Assembly (NCBI GenBank): GCA_037953745.1
Contig: JBAKBP010007901.1
Span: forward strand, 31,661-95,660
DNA from: Lithodes maja
Taxonomy: Eukaryota; Arthropoda; Malacostraca; Decapoda; Lithodidae
Direction: 5' to 3'
DNA length: 64,000 bases
Positions 32,085 through 43,860 of the stretch are shown here, one piece after another. A program made the position numbers and the translations under genes. The notes below the pieces were generated by a model that saw only the letters and a program-made list of their open reading frames with translations, ran no database searches and was not told the DNA's origin. Every line of letters starts with the position of its first letter. Within the stretch, counting starts at the first letter, position 1.

Positions 32085-32761
32085 TAACCATGGTGATCGA
32101 CATGTGCAAACTTGACGGCGGCGGTGTCGGCGTCGGACACTTGCGATGATGTTCCCGTCTATTTTGATTGCCATTGGATACAATAATATGTTGAGGGGGG
32201 GCTTTGCCCCCATGACGTGTTGTCATCATCATATATATTGCCAGTAGGGGGCAAACAACCAAAACAATTGCCGCAAAGCCCTCCCCTCAACATGTTATCG
32301 TATCCAATGGCAGTCAAAATAGATGGGAACATGATCTCAAGCGTCCACCGCCGCCGCCGCCGTCATGTTTACATGGTCGATCGCCGCAGTTACTGTAAGT
32401 TCGTGTTTATTTTGAGTTTTTGGCGACGATTTTTTTTGGTTAGGCCTATTTGCCCCTTGCTGGCAAATTATATGATGATGACAATATGTCATGGGGGGTG
32501 TTTGCCCCCCTCAACATATTATCGTATCCAACGGCATTCAAAATGGATGGGAACATGATGGCAAGCTTCCGTCGCCGCTCTGCGCAGTGTAAACAATGGT
32601 GGCGGTACGCCCGAACTCTACATTCTACCCGGCTAGGCCTATATTATAGGCTACAATAAATAAGTAGGCTAGGCTATTTTATCTATAGGCTAGGCAAGTC
32701 TAATATTACAATTCAAGGTAACATTGAAGTTGACTACAGCAGGACTTACCCCTTGACCAGG

Positions 32762-33025
32762 TTTTTTTTTTTGTTTTTTTTTTTTTTCTATATTCCAACT
32801 ACTCCCTCTCGGGCATAGGCTGAGAGCCTGTACATTCCACCGCCCAACACGGTGAAGCCCGTGAGGTCTTGTTCCAGTCTGGGGAGTGAGACATGCGAAG
32901 CATCCATCATGGCTCGAAGCAGCTCCATCTCTGAAGCGGCCGGTTGCGTCGCTCAAGCGCTTCACCGTCTCACCCTCCAGACTCAGACCCTCACTCTCAG
33001 AACGCCACCTATTGAGCAGTGAACT
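32762..33025 (-). mobile_element. SINE-like retroposon, copy 2
   Basis: Minus-strand copy of 8572-8895: GCTCAATAGGTGGCGTTC, CTCACTCCCCAGACTGGAAC, GCCTATGCCCGAGAGGGAG, then an A run (T run at 32762-32787). The middle part differs from copy 1, so the family is old or has subtypes. Confidence 0.7.
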
Positions 33026-33196
33026 CACTAGGCATTGTCCCCCTGTAACATATTTTGAATATGGGAATATTCATACAGTGTTATTTAATCAGGGAACAAC
33101 GAGGGTATTTTTTTGGCATTTCGGTGGGCTTTGTGGTAATGCACTGATACTAGGTACAGCACAAATTCAATCCCAATAATATCTTCCCATTGACAT

Positions 33197-33260
33197 ATCG
33201 GGATTTGAACCCGGGTCCATTGGATTACCAATCCAGTGGCATGACCACTCCACCACACCT
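33197..33260 (-). repeat. tRNA-like sequence (SINE head or tRNA pseudogene)
   Basis: Minus strand: GGTGTGGTGGAGTGGTCATG with an A-box-like start, an anticodon arm with loop TTGGTAA (anticodon GGT, Thr if real), and GGGTTCAAATCC matching a B box. The acceptor stem does not pair and one pair is missing in the anticodon and T stems. Best read as a tRNA-derived SINE head. Confidence 0.55.
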
Positions 33261-33734
33261 CCCCTGTGGGCTATAGGCTATAGGTATAGGCTATCCTAGT
33301 GTTTACTAGGCCTATACCCCTTTGAAAGGACATTAGCCTAGCCTAACCTAACAACCTTACCTAACCTATTATAGTAGGCTCTTATGGGTGGGGGCTGCCG
33401 CCCCCACACCCTGATTTTTGGTGTATTTGTCTATTTTGTCTGTGAAGTGGGAATTTTTTCAATTTGTCGATAACGAAAATCCTCCATGCGGACTATAGCC
33501 TATGGAGAAAAATATGGCGAATCTATTGTTACCTATTATCTCTAATAAATTGTTTCTCATAATGCTGCAGTAGTGTCGTTTAAAATACCAACCATTTAAT
33601 TGTGTGCCTTTAAAAATTACCTAAATTAGGCTATAGGCTACTGGAAGACTAGAAGAATCTTTAAGAAAGACTAGGTTAGTGTTATTGTCGTGCCAAAGCT
33701 AGATTATAGCCTAAATATAAAAGGAAGTGAATAA
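33261..33734. other. TAGGCCTA-rich sequence, no gene
   Basis: Interspersed TAGGCTATAGG words, a GC hairpin at ~33390-33410 (GGGGGCTGCCGCCCCC) and AT-rich filler. Confidence 0.5.
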
Positions 33735-33930
33735 AATTAAGTATGCCGTAAAAATCGCCGTCAAAATAGACGCGAAGTTAACCGCGGCGATCGCCCTATG
33801 TAAACATGACGACCGTACACCCGGTAACTACATCCATCCCATTAAAAGTTACTGTGGGACACAAAATATGTTGAGGGGGTCTCTGCGCCCCCCACGTCGG
33901 CCCGTCACGTGTTATGATGTACGGTAAGCC
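33735..33930. repeat. Piece of the fold-back family
   Basis: CAAAATAGACGCGAAGTTAA, CGGCGATCGCCCTATGTAAA, then AATATGTTGAGGGGG and CCCCCCACG, the same phrases as in 30801-32630. Confidence 0.6.
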
Positions 33931-34900
33931 ATCATCATCTGTGCTAATTCATAGGATCCCCAATTAAGGACAAAGTCAATCAACAGACGAAATAAGCTCC
34001 CAAATTACAATAACATAGCAGCCCGCTGTTTATGGGCGACTTTTTACACGTCATTTTAAATGTTACTTTCCTGCCCTGGTCTAGGCCTAATAGATTTTTC
34101 CAAAGAATCAAACTTAAATTAAAAGGAAGTAGCCTAGCCTACAGTTTATAGGAAGGCTATTCCAACATGCATTCCAGAACTTAGGCTAGCCTAGGCTATA
34201 TGAAAATTTGTGGGTGGTCTGCCAAAAAAGAATCACTAGGCCTATTAGGCTATGGGTAGGCTAGTATGGGGTGCATTTTGCAAATCTTCTGAACTCTTAG
34301 GCCTAGGCTAGGCTAAATTAAAACTCACAATAATCTGAGTAAAACCAGCACTAGAATTTTGTCTTGTCTTGTCTTGGGGGTTAAGGGCAACCTCAAGGCG
34401 AATACTCGCCCGCTCTTGCCCTACCGTAGTCGCGGAGATCCTATGTCACAATTAAATTAGTTTATAGTTAAAGTTAAAATTCACCACCGTGTCACTTTCA
34501 CTCTAGGTCATTCGTAGAACCGTAACACTGTAAAGGCAACAACCCAATAGCAGGTCATCAGGTGGCGAACCAGAGACCTACAAACCACGGTACTAGGGCC
34601 AGAACAATGTCTTGAAGCGAGGTGCCCTTATCAACCAACCCCAGACAATCCAGTAGGAACTGTCGGAAGGAATCCATTTTTGAAGCCAGAAAGGGACGCC
34701 CATCCACATGCTCAATGACGGGACGAGGGGAGGCTTAGGAGGCATATGTAGGACGACCAGATGTAGGATGTGGAGGGGAAGAGGTACCGTACGACGATAC
34801 ATGGGATGCGGAGACTGCGGAGGGAAGAACTCGTCAAAGTCATACGGTTCCTCAGGACCTCAACAATAACAGGGGGACGGCCGGTGCGGGCAATGGTCGA
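33931..34900. other. Unassigned stretch
   Basis: 33931-34340 is TAGGCCTA-rich. 34360-34470 starts with three TTGTC repeats and a C/G-rich block. A 69-codon antisense frame (34593-34802) is without a recognised domain. No RNA gene seen. Confidence 0.4.
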
Positions 34901-34904
34901 TCGC

Positions 34905-35055
34905 CATAGTTAATATAAGTTTGTGTCTATTTAGACGGCGATTTTTGTTTTAGTTAGGCTAGGCCTAGGCTATTTACCCCCTGCTGGCAATATATACGAT
35001 GATGACAATATGTCATGGGGGTGATTGACCCCCTCAACATATTATTGTATCAAAC
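34905..35055. repeat. Piece of the fold-back family
   Basis: GTCGATCGCCATAGTTA, TATTTACCCCCTGCTGGCAA, TATGTCATGGGGG and CCCCCTCAACATATTATTGT in the order seen near 32380-32530. Confidence 0.6.
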
Positions 35056-35424
35056 GATCTCTAACCTCTGTATCTCAAAAACAGGTAGAGCAAATTGGCT
35101 GTAAATTTCCACATCTAGGCTATTCCTAGACAGATTTGCTCCCTCCAATTAATATTTATTACCATAAATTCAGCCTAGTTTAGCCTATAAAACAAAAACT
35201 AACATTTGTTTAGCCTAGGCCTACATATAAAAAGAAAAACCCCACTTCTACTGCAATTATAAGCATAAATATGAGTATCTAAGTTACAAAGCAAATGGTT
35301 TGGTATAAAATAAACCATAAAATTTTAATTTTTCAACTATTGAGGTCATAAATATAAAAAAATCTGATACATTAGGAAAAAATGCGTTAAGAGTTGTGTT
35401 AGCGGGTCTATCATCCCCTTTATT
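35056..35424. other. AT-rich stretch, nothing recognised
   Basis: Contains several TAGGCCTA words and AT-rich sequence. No frame and no inverted repeat of note. Confidence 0.4.
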
Positions 35425-36410
35425 TATGTAGTCGCACGCTCCTCGCAGTTACATTCGTGTCTAATTTGACTGTGGTTATTTGCCCCTGCTGGTGATATAT
35501 ATGATGACAATAAGTCATAGGGGGATAAAGCCCCCTCAACCCATTATTGTATCCCACGGCCAGGCGTTGGGTAAATTGTTTTATTACCGGCCGGCAGATT
35601 GAGGGTGGCTTTACCCCAGAGTGTCAAACGAGAGGATAAAGTGGCCAAAACAATGCTATTCCAAGTAAATTTTCTTGTATTCCTTCTCATATTCATTCGA
35701 GTCTCCACACAAAATTGCTTTGGTTTGACACCCTGCTTTACCCCAGCAGTTAAATTAGAAGCGAATGTAGGCCTAACTGCGAGCGTGTGACTAGGCTATA
35801 TAAACAAAGCTTTCGGTATGCCCACAACTACAACTCTTACCAAAACTGCAATTAGCCTATTTTTTTTTTTTTTTTCAGTCTAGGCTAAATTGTGGAGGCT
35901 AGGCATATATATGATGACAATAAGTCATAGGGGGATAAAGCCCCCTCAACCCATTATTGTATCCCACGGCCGGGCGTTGGGTAAATTGTTTTGTTACCGG
36001 CCGGCGGATTGAGGGTGGCTTTACCCCAGGGTGTAAAACGAGAGCCGAGTCCAATATTTTTTGTCTTTATTATTGTATAGGCCTATGTAAAGATAAAATT
36101 ATGGTTTATAGTTTAAATTATGTCTTTGGAAGTGATAGAGTGGCCAAAACAATGCTATTCCAAGTTAATTTTCTTGTATTCCTTCTTATATTCATTCGAG
36201 TCTTCACACAAAATTGCTTCGGTTTGACACCCTGCTTTACCCAAGCAGTTAAATTAGAAGCGAATGTAGGCTTAACTGCGAGCGTGCGACTAGGCTATAT
36301 AAACAAAGCTTTCGGTATGCCCACAACTACAACTCTTACCAAAACTGCAATTAGCCTATTTTTTATGTTTTTTTCAGTCTAGGCTAAATTGTGGAGGCTA
36401 GGCTAAATTA
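35425..36410. repeat. Tandem duplication of a fold-back-derived segment
   Basis: 35490-35903 and 35904-36410 are two copies of one segment: CAATAAGTCATAGGGGGATA, then ACCGGCCGGC, then ATGCTATTCCAAGT, then CTACAACTCTTACCAAAAC. Copy 2 has ~95 extra bases (about 36043-36138) where copy 1 has GATAAA. Small open frames (35599-35790; 35957-36382) share their second half but have no known domain. Confidence 0.75.
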
Positions 36411-37616
36411 TTTAGCTGCAATTAGCCAAGCCTATTTTTGTTTGTTCTTTCAGTCTAGGCTAAATTGTGGTAGGCTAGGCTAAATTCTTTAACATGTGTA
36501 CTATTGTGTAGGCCTGTGCTTTCCAATAGAAGTAAAAATATGTAGCCTAGCCTAATGCAATTTTACTAAAACCCAAGCCTACCTGAATATATGCAGAGTT
36601 CAATAGCAAAAACAACAAAAAATATGTTGAGCAGTGAAATAAAATTAAGCTAGGCCTAGGCCTGTTTTCTCATAGGCTTAATAACCTAATGAAGTATACT
36701 ATAGCCTAACCTAATTTAAGTTATTTCACAAAATACTAATAGGCCTACCCAGCCCTTCTCATGCATTATTTTCCATTGTAAAATAAGTTTGTGATTAACT
36801 GCAGTAATGAAAGGTAGCCTATAAATAGGCTATTGTTGGCTAAATGTTGGCTGTGCAATTGTCTCGATTTGATAATTTTGACCTAATTAGGCCTAAAGCA
36901 GCCTGAGCCTATTCCCAACCCCCAAACAGTATCCCATGTTAAGCCCTAGGCTAGGCCTAGGCCTAATCCCACTCTCATCAAAATTCGAACTGCTAAATTT
37001 GTACCTACCGGTAGCGCTGCCTAGGCTAGGCCTATATTTTTCGTGAATAGATATAGAAAATGGTTTAAAGGAAAGACCACCCTATATTATGTTCAAATAA
37101 TATGTAATAGCACTGTGTATGGTTGTATTAAATTTAAATAGTGATAGATGTGTATATTAATGGGATAAATACTCCGAAGTTCGCATACGTTCAGAAAATT
37201 ATAGTGCAACACTGTTGCCAGATACTAATCAATGCCATTATCATTATATCATAATGCATTTTAATCATTTGCATAATTTCAAATACCTAGGACATTAACA
37301 TAATATTTTCCTATCTTTTTTGTAGTGATATTTGTATGATTTAGTGGTATATTGGTGTCTGTCTAGGGTTATAATGAATTGTGAAAGTTACCTCTGAATC
37401 TCTGACTTGGTAACAGTGCGGTATGGGCCGGCTTAAGTAACCCTGCTTTCTTTGAGTACTACACGGCAAGAGAAGCTTTCGGTTCTGTCATTACTGTTCA
37501 AGGTAAACAGCAACTGCTAAATTCGACATCATGTTCAAATAATATGTAATAGCACTGTCTATGGTTGTATTAGACAAAAATCGTGATAGGTTTCTATTTT
37601 ATGTGGATAAATAGTA
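36411..37616. other. TAGGCCTA-rich to AT-rich sequence, no gene
   Basis: To ~37030 dense in GGCCTA/TAGGCC words; after that ordinary AT-rich DNA. The phrase TCAAATAATATGTAATAGCA occurs twice (37092 and 37532), a ~440-bp-spaced repeat just left of the TTAA MITE. Confidence 0.5.
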
Positions 37617-37620
37617 TTAA

Positions 37621-38292
37621 CCCTTTGGCGCACCTATAGTTTCCAATCAAAGTTTTTCCCACTCTCAAAGTATATCTCAGCTCACTCAGAGCCAGTTTTG
37701 TGCCCGGCGATAATTTGTTTCTGTGACGTTTTTATCCACCAAAAAATCCTTGAATTTGGATTAATGAGGTACCATCGGCTTCGCTATTGATTGAAGTTGA
37801 AGATAAGCGACTACAAACATAGAATAAATACAAAACAACCACATTGGGGCACTCCGAAATAAGAATTGTAAAAAAAAAAGTAAATACCTTATCTCCAACT
37901 CGCGCTAGCTCAAAATTTTGCCCGCACCATTTTTGATTTGCATACATATATGGAAGCGGATTTTAATGAGGATTCCACTGGTAACTTCAAAATTACTATA
38001 AACCAAATAGTTACTGAGATACACGAATAAATGTGAAAGTATCGAAACACAGACTGAGCTGTACTCTGCTCCCTTCCCAGCCAGCCGTGAGTAAACGGTT
38101 AAACTGAGTGAGTTGCCAATTGTACCCATTGAACTAGATGTAATACTTAATATCTTTGCCAAATATTTCGCGTCAGACGAAAACTTAATTTTTGACGAAT
38201 ATTTTTAAGTTTAATGACTCTTATAACGAGTCATCGTGCGCCTAGGAAAAAAATACCTAATGACTCTGAACGAGTCATCGTGCGCCAAAGGG
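37621..38292. mobile_element. 672-bp TTAA MITE, clean copy
   Basis: TTAA at 37617-37620 and 38293-38296. Ends CCCTTTGGCGCACC and, inverted, CCCTTTGGCGCACGATGACT. The right subterminal region repeats ACGAGTCATCGTGCGCC twice. Collinear with 16521-17183. A 71-codon antisense frame (MYANQK...) is kept in both copies but looks like relic or chance. Confidence 0.88.
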
Positions 38293-38296
38293 TTAA

Positions 38297-39530
38297 GCTG
38301 AATAAACTAAATACCGAAAGTTCACTAGAGTGATTGTTGATACATTTGCTAGATATGAGGGAGGAGGGAGGTAGGAAGGAAGCGCAGGGTAAGTCACACA
38401 GGCAATTGCCAAAACTTTAAAGGTCCATATCATTGTTATTAAACAAAGCATTTGGCAAAGGGAGGAATTGTTAAAATCCTTAGCCAATACTCTGTCATTC
38501 ACCAAAAATAAATTTGAATTATCATTATTATTTGGTAGGGTAGGTATGTATAGGTAGGTTGGCTAAATAATTGCTGGAATTCGTAGGGACTCGAACTGTT
38601 TTGAGAGAGTTAAATACAAAAAAAAATAATAGATCTGAATAATAAAGAGATTATGTTATTAAGCAAAACTGGGGGATGCGTGGAAGCCTATAGACTGTAG
38701 ACGGTAAACTTTGTGTGGGTAGCGAATGCGGTTTTAAAGTAATTTAAGAATAGACAGTTTTCAATGCTGCGGTCAAACTATTCCATCCATTTATATTCTT
38801 TTGTTATCAAAACGTTCGGAATCGCGAGCCTCACCCAACTACGCAAGCATGGTTTTGATCATTGGCGTAGTTTTCAAGATGTGGAATTTTAAGTGGAATT
38901 CGAGGTTTTTTCAAGATTGCCGGAAAAAAACCCACGTGCAAAAACAAAAAACCTTCTCTATAACATTTGCGGAGCATTACTAGGGGAGTCCGTATGCCAA
39001 AGCCCAGTCGTTTCCTATGAGTGGGAGAGACGGTATTTAGGCGTCAAGTTTTTCGGGAAATCGGCTGCCTCGGACCTGTTTGGCCGCCATGCCGGATGTT
39101 TAGCATATCAAAAGTTGCCCAATACAAAAACGCACCTCTTGTGAAAGTTTGATCCCGATCCAAAAAGCGGTTCTGGAGTTATTGCGTCTAAACCGGCGCG
39201 TAAGAAGAATTTGGATGAAAAACCGGGTTTAATGATTACAATAGGGGTTCCCCGTAGGGGACGAACCCCTAATTAACGGTTTATTCACAAAAACAGCCCG
39301 AAGGCTGAAAATATACAAGGAAGTTGATACATAGTTAAAATTAAAATTAAAATTGACAGAGGAGCTAACAGGCTAATTTACAATTAAAAATATGTATATA
39401 ATTTATTGATTATTTAACCCTTCTTTGGCGGCGCGCAACTTATGTCATGTGAAGTAAATTTGGACTAAGTGGCGGTTCACAACTTAGTCGTGTGCCATTT
39501 TCAGCACGTAATGTTGCAGAGAGAGAGTAC
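38297..39530. other. Unassigned stretch left of CR1-b
   Basis: No recognised domain. A small frame (38893-39144) has no family resemblance. GGGGTTCCCCGTAGGGGACG at ~39244 forms a GC-rich hairpin. The end near 39518 reads GCAGAGAGAGA, where CR1-b starts. Confidence 0.4.
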
Positions 39531-39767
39531 AAAGGAGTACAAAGGAGTACAAAGGAGTACAAAGGAAATCAAGCAACAACAGATCCAGTGACCCTTCTAG
39601 GTTGCTTGTCCTCCAAAACACTGAGGATCAAGTGTCCAAACAGTGGTTTAGAGTGGGTAAGGGAACATTGGAAAGGGAATTACTGCCCTGGAACTAATGT
39701 CCGTGGCAGGATTAGGAAGTTAGTAGGGGACAGATGGGTTAGTAACTGAGGGGGGGATAAAATAAAG

Positions 39768-42647
39768 TTATTCATTTACAAACGCAGTCAGTCGCGGGTT
39801 TGATGCGAGATATTTGTCTAGGCGGAGTTTAAATGAATCAACGGTGATGCAGTCTATAACGTTTCGGGGAAGCCCATTCCACAAGTTGACAACTCGATTG
39901 AAGAAGAAATTCTTAGATTCGTGCGAGTTAAAAGATTTACCAATAATTTTGCAACCGTTTCCCCGCGTGTAATTAGATTGGTCGATAGTGAAGTACTTAC
40001 TACAGTTCATATTGTCGATGCCTTTGATGATTTTGAACACTTGAATTAAGTCGCCTCTTAATCTGCACTGGGTTAAAGGAAATAGATTTAATTTTCTAAG
40101 ACGCTCTTCGTATGGTTTGTTCTTTAGGCTAGGTATCATTTTGGTAACTCTACGTTGAACTCGTTCTAGCTTGTTTATATCTTTTTGGTAATAAGGGCAC
40201 CAGGATTGAACGCAGTATTCCAGAAGAGGGCGGACTAAGGAATTGTAAAGGGTTAGGATAACTTCTTTGGATTTATGCTCAAATGACCTGCCTATAAAGC
40301 CAATTATTTTGTTTGCCTTCTTAACAACTTCTGAACATTGTTGACTCGGTTTTAGGTTACTCGATATTGTTACTCCCAGATCGGTTTCTCTGTTTACATT
40401 CTTAAGCTGAGTGCCATTCATCGAATAGTTTGCTTTCTCATTTAGGTATCCGATATGTAGTACTTTACATTTATCCGCATTGAAACTCATTTGCCAAATT
40501 TGGGCCCAACATGACAATTTATCTAGATTGTGTTGCATATCGTCAACTTGTTCTTTTGAGAGTACGCTATTTGCAATTTTTGTATCGTCAGCAAATTTTG
40601 AGATTGTACAGGTGAGACCCTCATCTATGTCGTTGATGTAAATTAGAAAGAGAATTGGTCCTAGTACCGATCCCTGGGGTACCCCGCTACTTACATTGGT
40701 CCATTTTGATGCCTTACCGTTTATGACTACTCTTTGCTTTCTGTCGCTGAGCCAATTTTCTATCCATTTCAACACACCGTCTTGTATTCCATGCGCTTTT
40801 AGTTTTAGCAGTAAACGTTTGTGGGGAACTTTGTCAAAGGCCTTTTGAAAATCAAGGTATATAATATCTACAGCTTTACTCTCATCGTAGAGGTTGAGGA
40901 TATCGTGGAAGAAGTCTAAGAGGTTTGTTAAACAGGAACGTTTTTTACGAAAGCCGTGTTGAGCATCTTTAAGTATGTTATTTTCCTCTAAGTGATTTAC
41001 GAGTCTGTCTCTTATGACCGTTTCTAGCATTTTACATACAACTGAGGTTAAGCTAATTGGACGATAGTTACTGGATAGGGATTTGCTGCCTTTTTTGAAT
41101 ATCGGTGTTACGTTGGCTAGCTTCCACTGATCGGGCATAGTTCCAGACTGCAAGGATTTATTGAATAGTAATGTCAGTGGTTTAGAGAGCTCATCCTTAG
41201 CTTCCTTTAGAACTCTAGGCGAGATTGTATCAGGTCCAGGCGTTTTATTTACCTTGAGTTTATCTAAACAATTCAATACTTCTCTCTCTGTAACGGTGAT
41301 ATTGCTTAAAACATCTGAATTATCAATCTGAATCGGCGATGGTGTAGGGATATCACTGAGGTCTTCTGTTGTAAAAACTGATGCAAAGAAGGTATTGAGG
41401 GCATTACTCATTTGTTCTTCGTCTTTGGTGTATTCTCCATTTTCATCGACTAACGGTCCAACAGTTGAAGTAACTACTTTTTTCTTTCTGATATAACTAT
41501 AGAATTCTTTCGGGTTTGTTTTACTTTGATTCGCAATATGTAACTCTAAGGTCTTTTTACTTTGCTTAATTAACTTTTTGGCTTTGCGTCGTAGCTCTAC
41601 AAATTTCAGCCGTTCTTCGTCATTTTGTGAGGATTTTAATCTATCATTAGCAAATTTTTTAGCAAGCAGGCAGTTTGAAATATCTTTATTCCACCATTTG
41701 GGCTTATTATTATGGCCTGGACGCCGAGTTTTCGATGGTATGCAGTCTTGCACTGCTTTTAGGTAAGTGGCTTCGAATAACTTCCAAGATGTATTTATGT
41801 CGTTATTGTGAATTCAAAAGCTCCAGTCAGTTTCTTTAAACATAGCTCTAAGTTTAGGAAAGTTTGCTTTCTTGAAATTAGGGACTTTTTCAATGCTACT
41901 ATTTGGTTCGTTACTAGTAAAGTTTAAAGTGAAAGTTATCGTATGATGGTCGCTGTTACTGAATTCATCACCAACATTCAAATTCTCTATTAATTCTTCT
42001 TTTGTTGCAAGTACAATGTCAAGAACGTTATTACCACGGGTCGGCGTTCCAACAAATTGATAAAGCGAACTCTCTTGCAAGTTCGTATACAAGTCATGTC
42101 CGGAGTGTGAAGTAAGAGTATCGCCCCACTTGGTCACAGGTAAATTAAAGTCACCAAAAATTACGGTATCTTGTGAGTTACTTACATCTGCAATTTGTTC
42201 GTAAATTTCTCGGTCAGTTTGCACTGATTGAGCTGGAGGTCTGTATATTAATGCAAGTATTATTTTGGTACCTTTATTATTCTTTATTAGCACAAAAGAT
42301 GCGTCGACGTTCACAATTTGAGGTTTTGACAAGAGGGTAGGGTTAAGACTTTCTTTGATATAAAGTAAAACGCCACCTCCATTTCGATTTATTCGGCTTT
42401 TCTCAAACATTACATAACCGGGAAGTGAATACTCTGCTAAAAAGTCTCTATCTTCTGTATTGAGCCAAGATTCTGTTATGCCAATCACATCATAATTTTC
42501 TGTAAACACTAGCTCCTCTAAATCTGAAAATTTATTGCGTATGCTACGAGCGTTTGCATAGAAAACCTTTAAATTTGTTATTTTAGAACTCACGGAACGC
42601 GCTTTAATAATATTTTTGGTTCTTGTCGGATCTACATTTATGTTCAT
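39768..42647 (-). pseudogene. CR1-b ORF2, one nonsense codon
   Basis: Endonuclease-RT polyprotein of the CR1 type. ATG at 42647 (MNINVDPTRTKN). Endonuclease blocks: YANARSIRNKFSDLEEL, ITESWL, GGGVLLYIKE, FGDFNLPVTKWGD, NSDHHT. RT: TPGPDTISPRVL, FKKGSK, LDFQKAFDKVPH, SGVPQGSVLGPILF, FADDTKIANS. A TGA at 41814-41816, where CR1-c has a Leu codon, is the only break; the frame resumes without a shift. Confidence 0.9.
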
Positions 42648-42730
42648 GGCTGTCCTCGGTCCTCGCTGTCTCCGGTCCTTATCGCTGGTGGTCCTCGGTT
42701 GCCTCTGTTTTTTTCTTGGCGTTGGATGAT

Positions 42731-43846
42731 TTATGTCACTGCTGCTTCTTCTCGGATGGCGTTTTTTGATCCATGGCTGCGGACTGCTTCGTGTAGGAGA
42801 CGACCCATGCGTGCTGAACCCACAGGGTTTAGATGAGTGCCATCCTTGCGGAACAGAGTAGGCTGGTTGTAGAAGTTGTCCCAGAGGTTGATGAATTCAA
42901 CTTCTTCCCTCAGACACAAATGTTTTAGTCGGCTATTTGTGCTGAAGGCCTTGTCGTAGAATTTGTCAGGTGCGTCGATCTTGGGGAGAATGCCTGAGAT
43001 GATGATATTCCTTGACTTGTTTTTGTAGTGCTGGATCATCTTGCGATATTTCTCCATCAACTCTTCGGATCTGGTGCGCATGACGTCATTTGAACCAGCA
43101 TGGATGACAAAAAGGGTATTTTCATTTGCATCCTTTGTGGTATCTTCGAAGGCTTCCACAATGTCGTCCAGTCCAGCTCCTGGGATGCAAATTTTTTTTC
43201 GTTGAATTGGGACTCTGTCGCAGAACTCTTCGACCTGTCCTCGTAGGATGGAATCTCCAACGAGCCTGGTCTCTTCTGGTTCGTCTTCCATCTCTACCAA
43301 TATCTCAAATCTGTTTGACATTGTGACTGGTAGATGAGACCTTTTCTGCGTTGGCCGTGCACCGTTCCTCACTGGTGTAAATCCGGAAACCTGTGGTGGC
43401 GGGACTCTACGTACAGGTCGGGGAGAGGAGTGGTTAGAACGGGGGCGAGGGGTTGGTACTGTTCGTGCTAGCAGGCTTCTTGCACGAGGAGTGGGGGAGA
43501 GACTAAGGTGAACAGGGCGGCTGTCCTGGTTTGATGTCGGCTCAGGTTCGTCAGAATCATCTGCTGCAGTGTCTACTGCAGGTGTTGGATTGTTGGCAGA
43601 TGACGTTGGGGCGGTGGTGGATGCTGGAGTTGAAACAATTTGCGTTAGTGATACTCCAACGTTGAGTGTTACAAACTCTTGGAGTGATTCCAGCTTCCTG
43701 GTGAGGGCGTTGATCTTGTTGAGGGCTTCATCCAATTTTACTGTCAAATCCTCTCGTTGCTGGCAGAGTCGGTAGACTTGTGGATCGGCAGGAGCAAACA
43801 TGGAAGCACCAAACCTACCGGCGCAGTTCGTACAGGCACGAGGCAT
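42731..43846 (-). CDS. CR1-b ORF1 protein (zinc finger + SGNH esterase)
   Basis: About 371 codons from ATG at 43846 (the GTG-led extension to 43858 is not needed). N-terminus: MPRACTNCAGRFGASMF and YRLCQQ, a CxxC...CxxC motif. Then a heptad-like KLDEALNKINALTRKLESLQ, a Pro/Ser/Arg-rich linker, and an SGNH hydrolase core: LVGDSILRGQ (Ser), IHAGSNDVMRTRSEELMEKY (Asn), GILPKID, DGTHLNPVG (Asp, His). CR1 ORF1 proteins with esterase domains are known; the exact role in retrotransposition is uncertain. Linker longer than in CR1-c. Confidence 0.88.
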   Translation of the reverse strand: MPRACTNCAGRFGASMFAPADPQVYRLCQQREDLTVKLDEALNKINALTRKLESLQEFVTLNVGVSLTQIVSTPASTTAPTSSANNPTPAVDTAADDSDEPEPTSNQDSRPVHLSLSPTPRARSLLARTVPTPRPRSNHSSPRPVRRVPPPQVSGFTPVRNGARPTQKRSHLPVTMSNRFEILVEMEDEPEETRLVGDSILRGQVEEFCDRVPIQRKKICIPGAGLDDIVEAFEDTTKDANENTLFVIHAGSNDVMRTRSEELMEKYRKMIQHYKNKSRNIIISGILPKIDAPDKFYDKAFSTNSRLKHLCLREEVEFINLWDNFYNQPTLFRKDGTHLNPVGSARMGRLLHEAVRSHGSKNAIREEAAVT

Positions 43847-43860
43847 GGTGACTATCACTT

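Larger units (their letters stand above)
30801..32630. mobile_element. 1.8-kb fold-back element
   Basis: Outer inverted ends GGGTAGAATGTAGAGTTC (30801 and, inverted, to 32630) continue ~40 bases into GTACCGCCA and TGTTTACA. The inside repeats an inverted unit: GTTGAGGGGG, then TCATCATCATATATATTGCC, then AAATAGACG. Related pieces are at 33735-33930, 34905-35055 and 35425-35560. No frame. A second element is nested at 31018-32084. Confidence 0.7.

Noticed and set aside
33197..33260. Functional tRNA-Thr (anticodon GGT)
   Set aside because: The acceptor stem does not pair and the anticodon and T stems each miss a pair.
34593..34802. 69-codon minus-strand frame
   Set aside because: No domain, no homologous copy in the window, and no splice or promoter context.
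35599..36382. Paired open frames with a hydrophobic segment (FLVFLLIFIRV)
   Set aside because: They lie in duplicated non-coding repeat, differ by non-synonymous changes, have no known domain and unrelated N-termini.
42000..42647. Host gene with an esterase domain at the CR1 sites
   Set aside because: The SGNH domain is always directly upstream of CR1 ORF2 in all four copies, so it is the element's ORF1.
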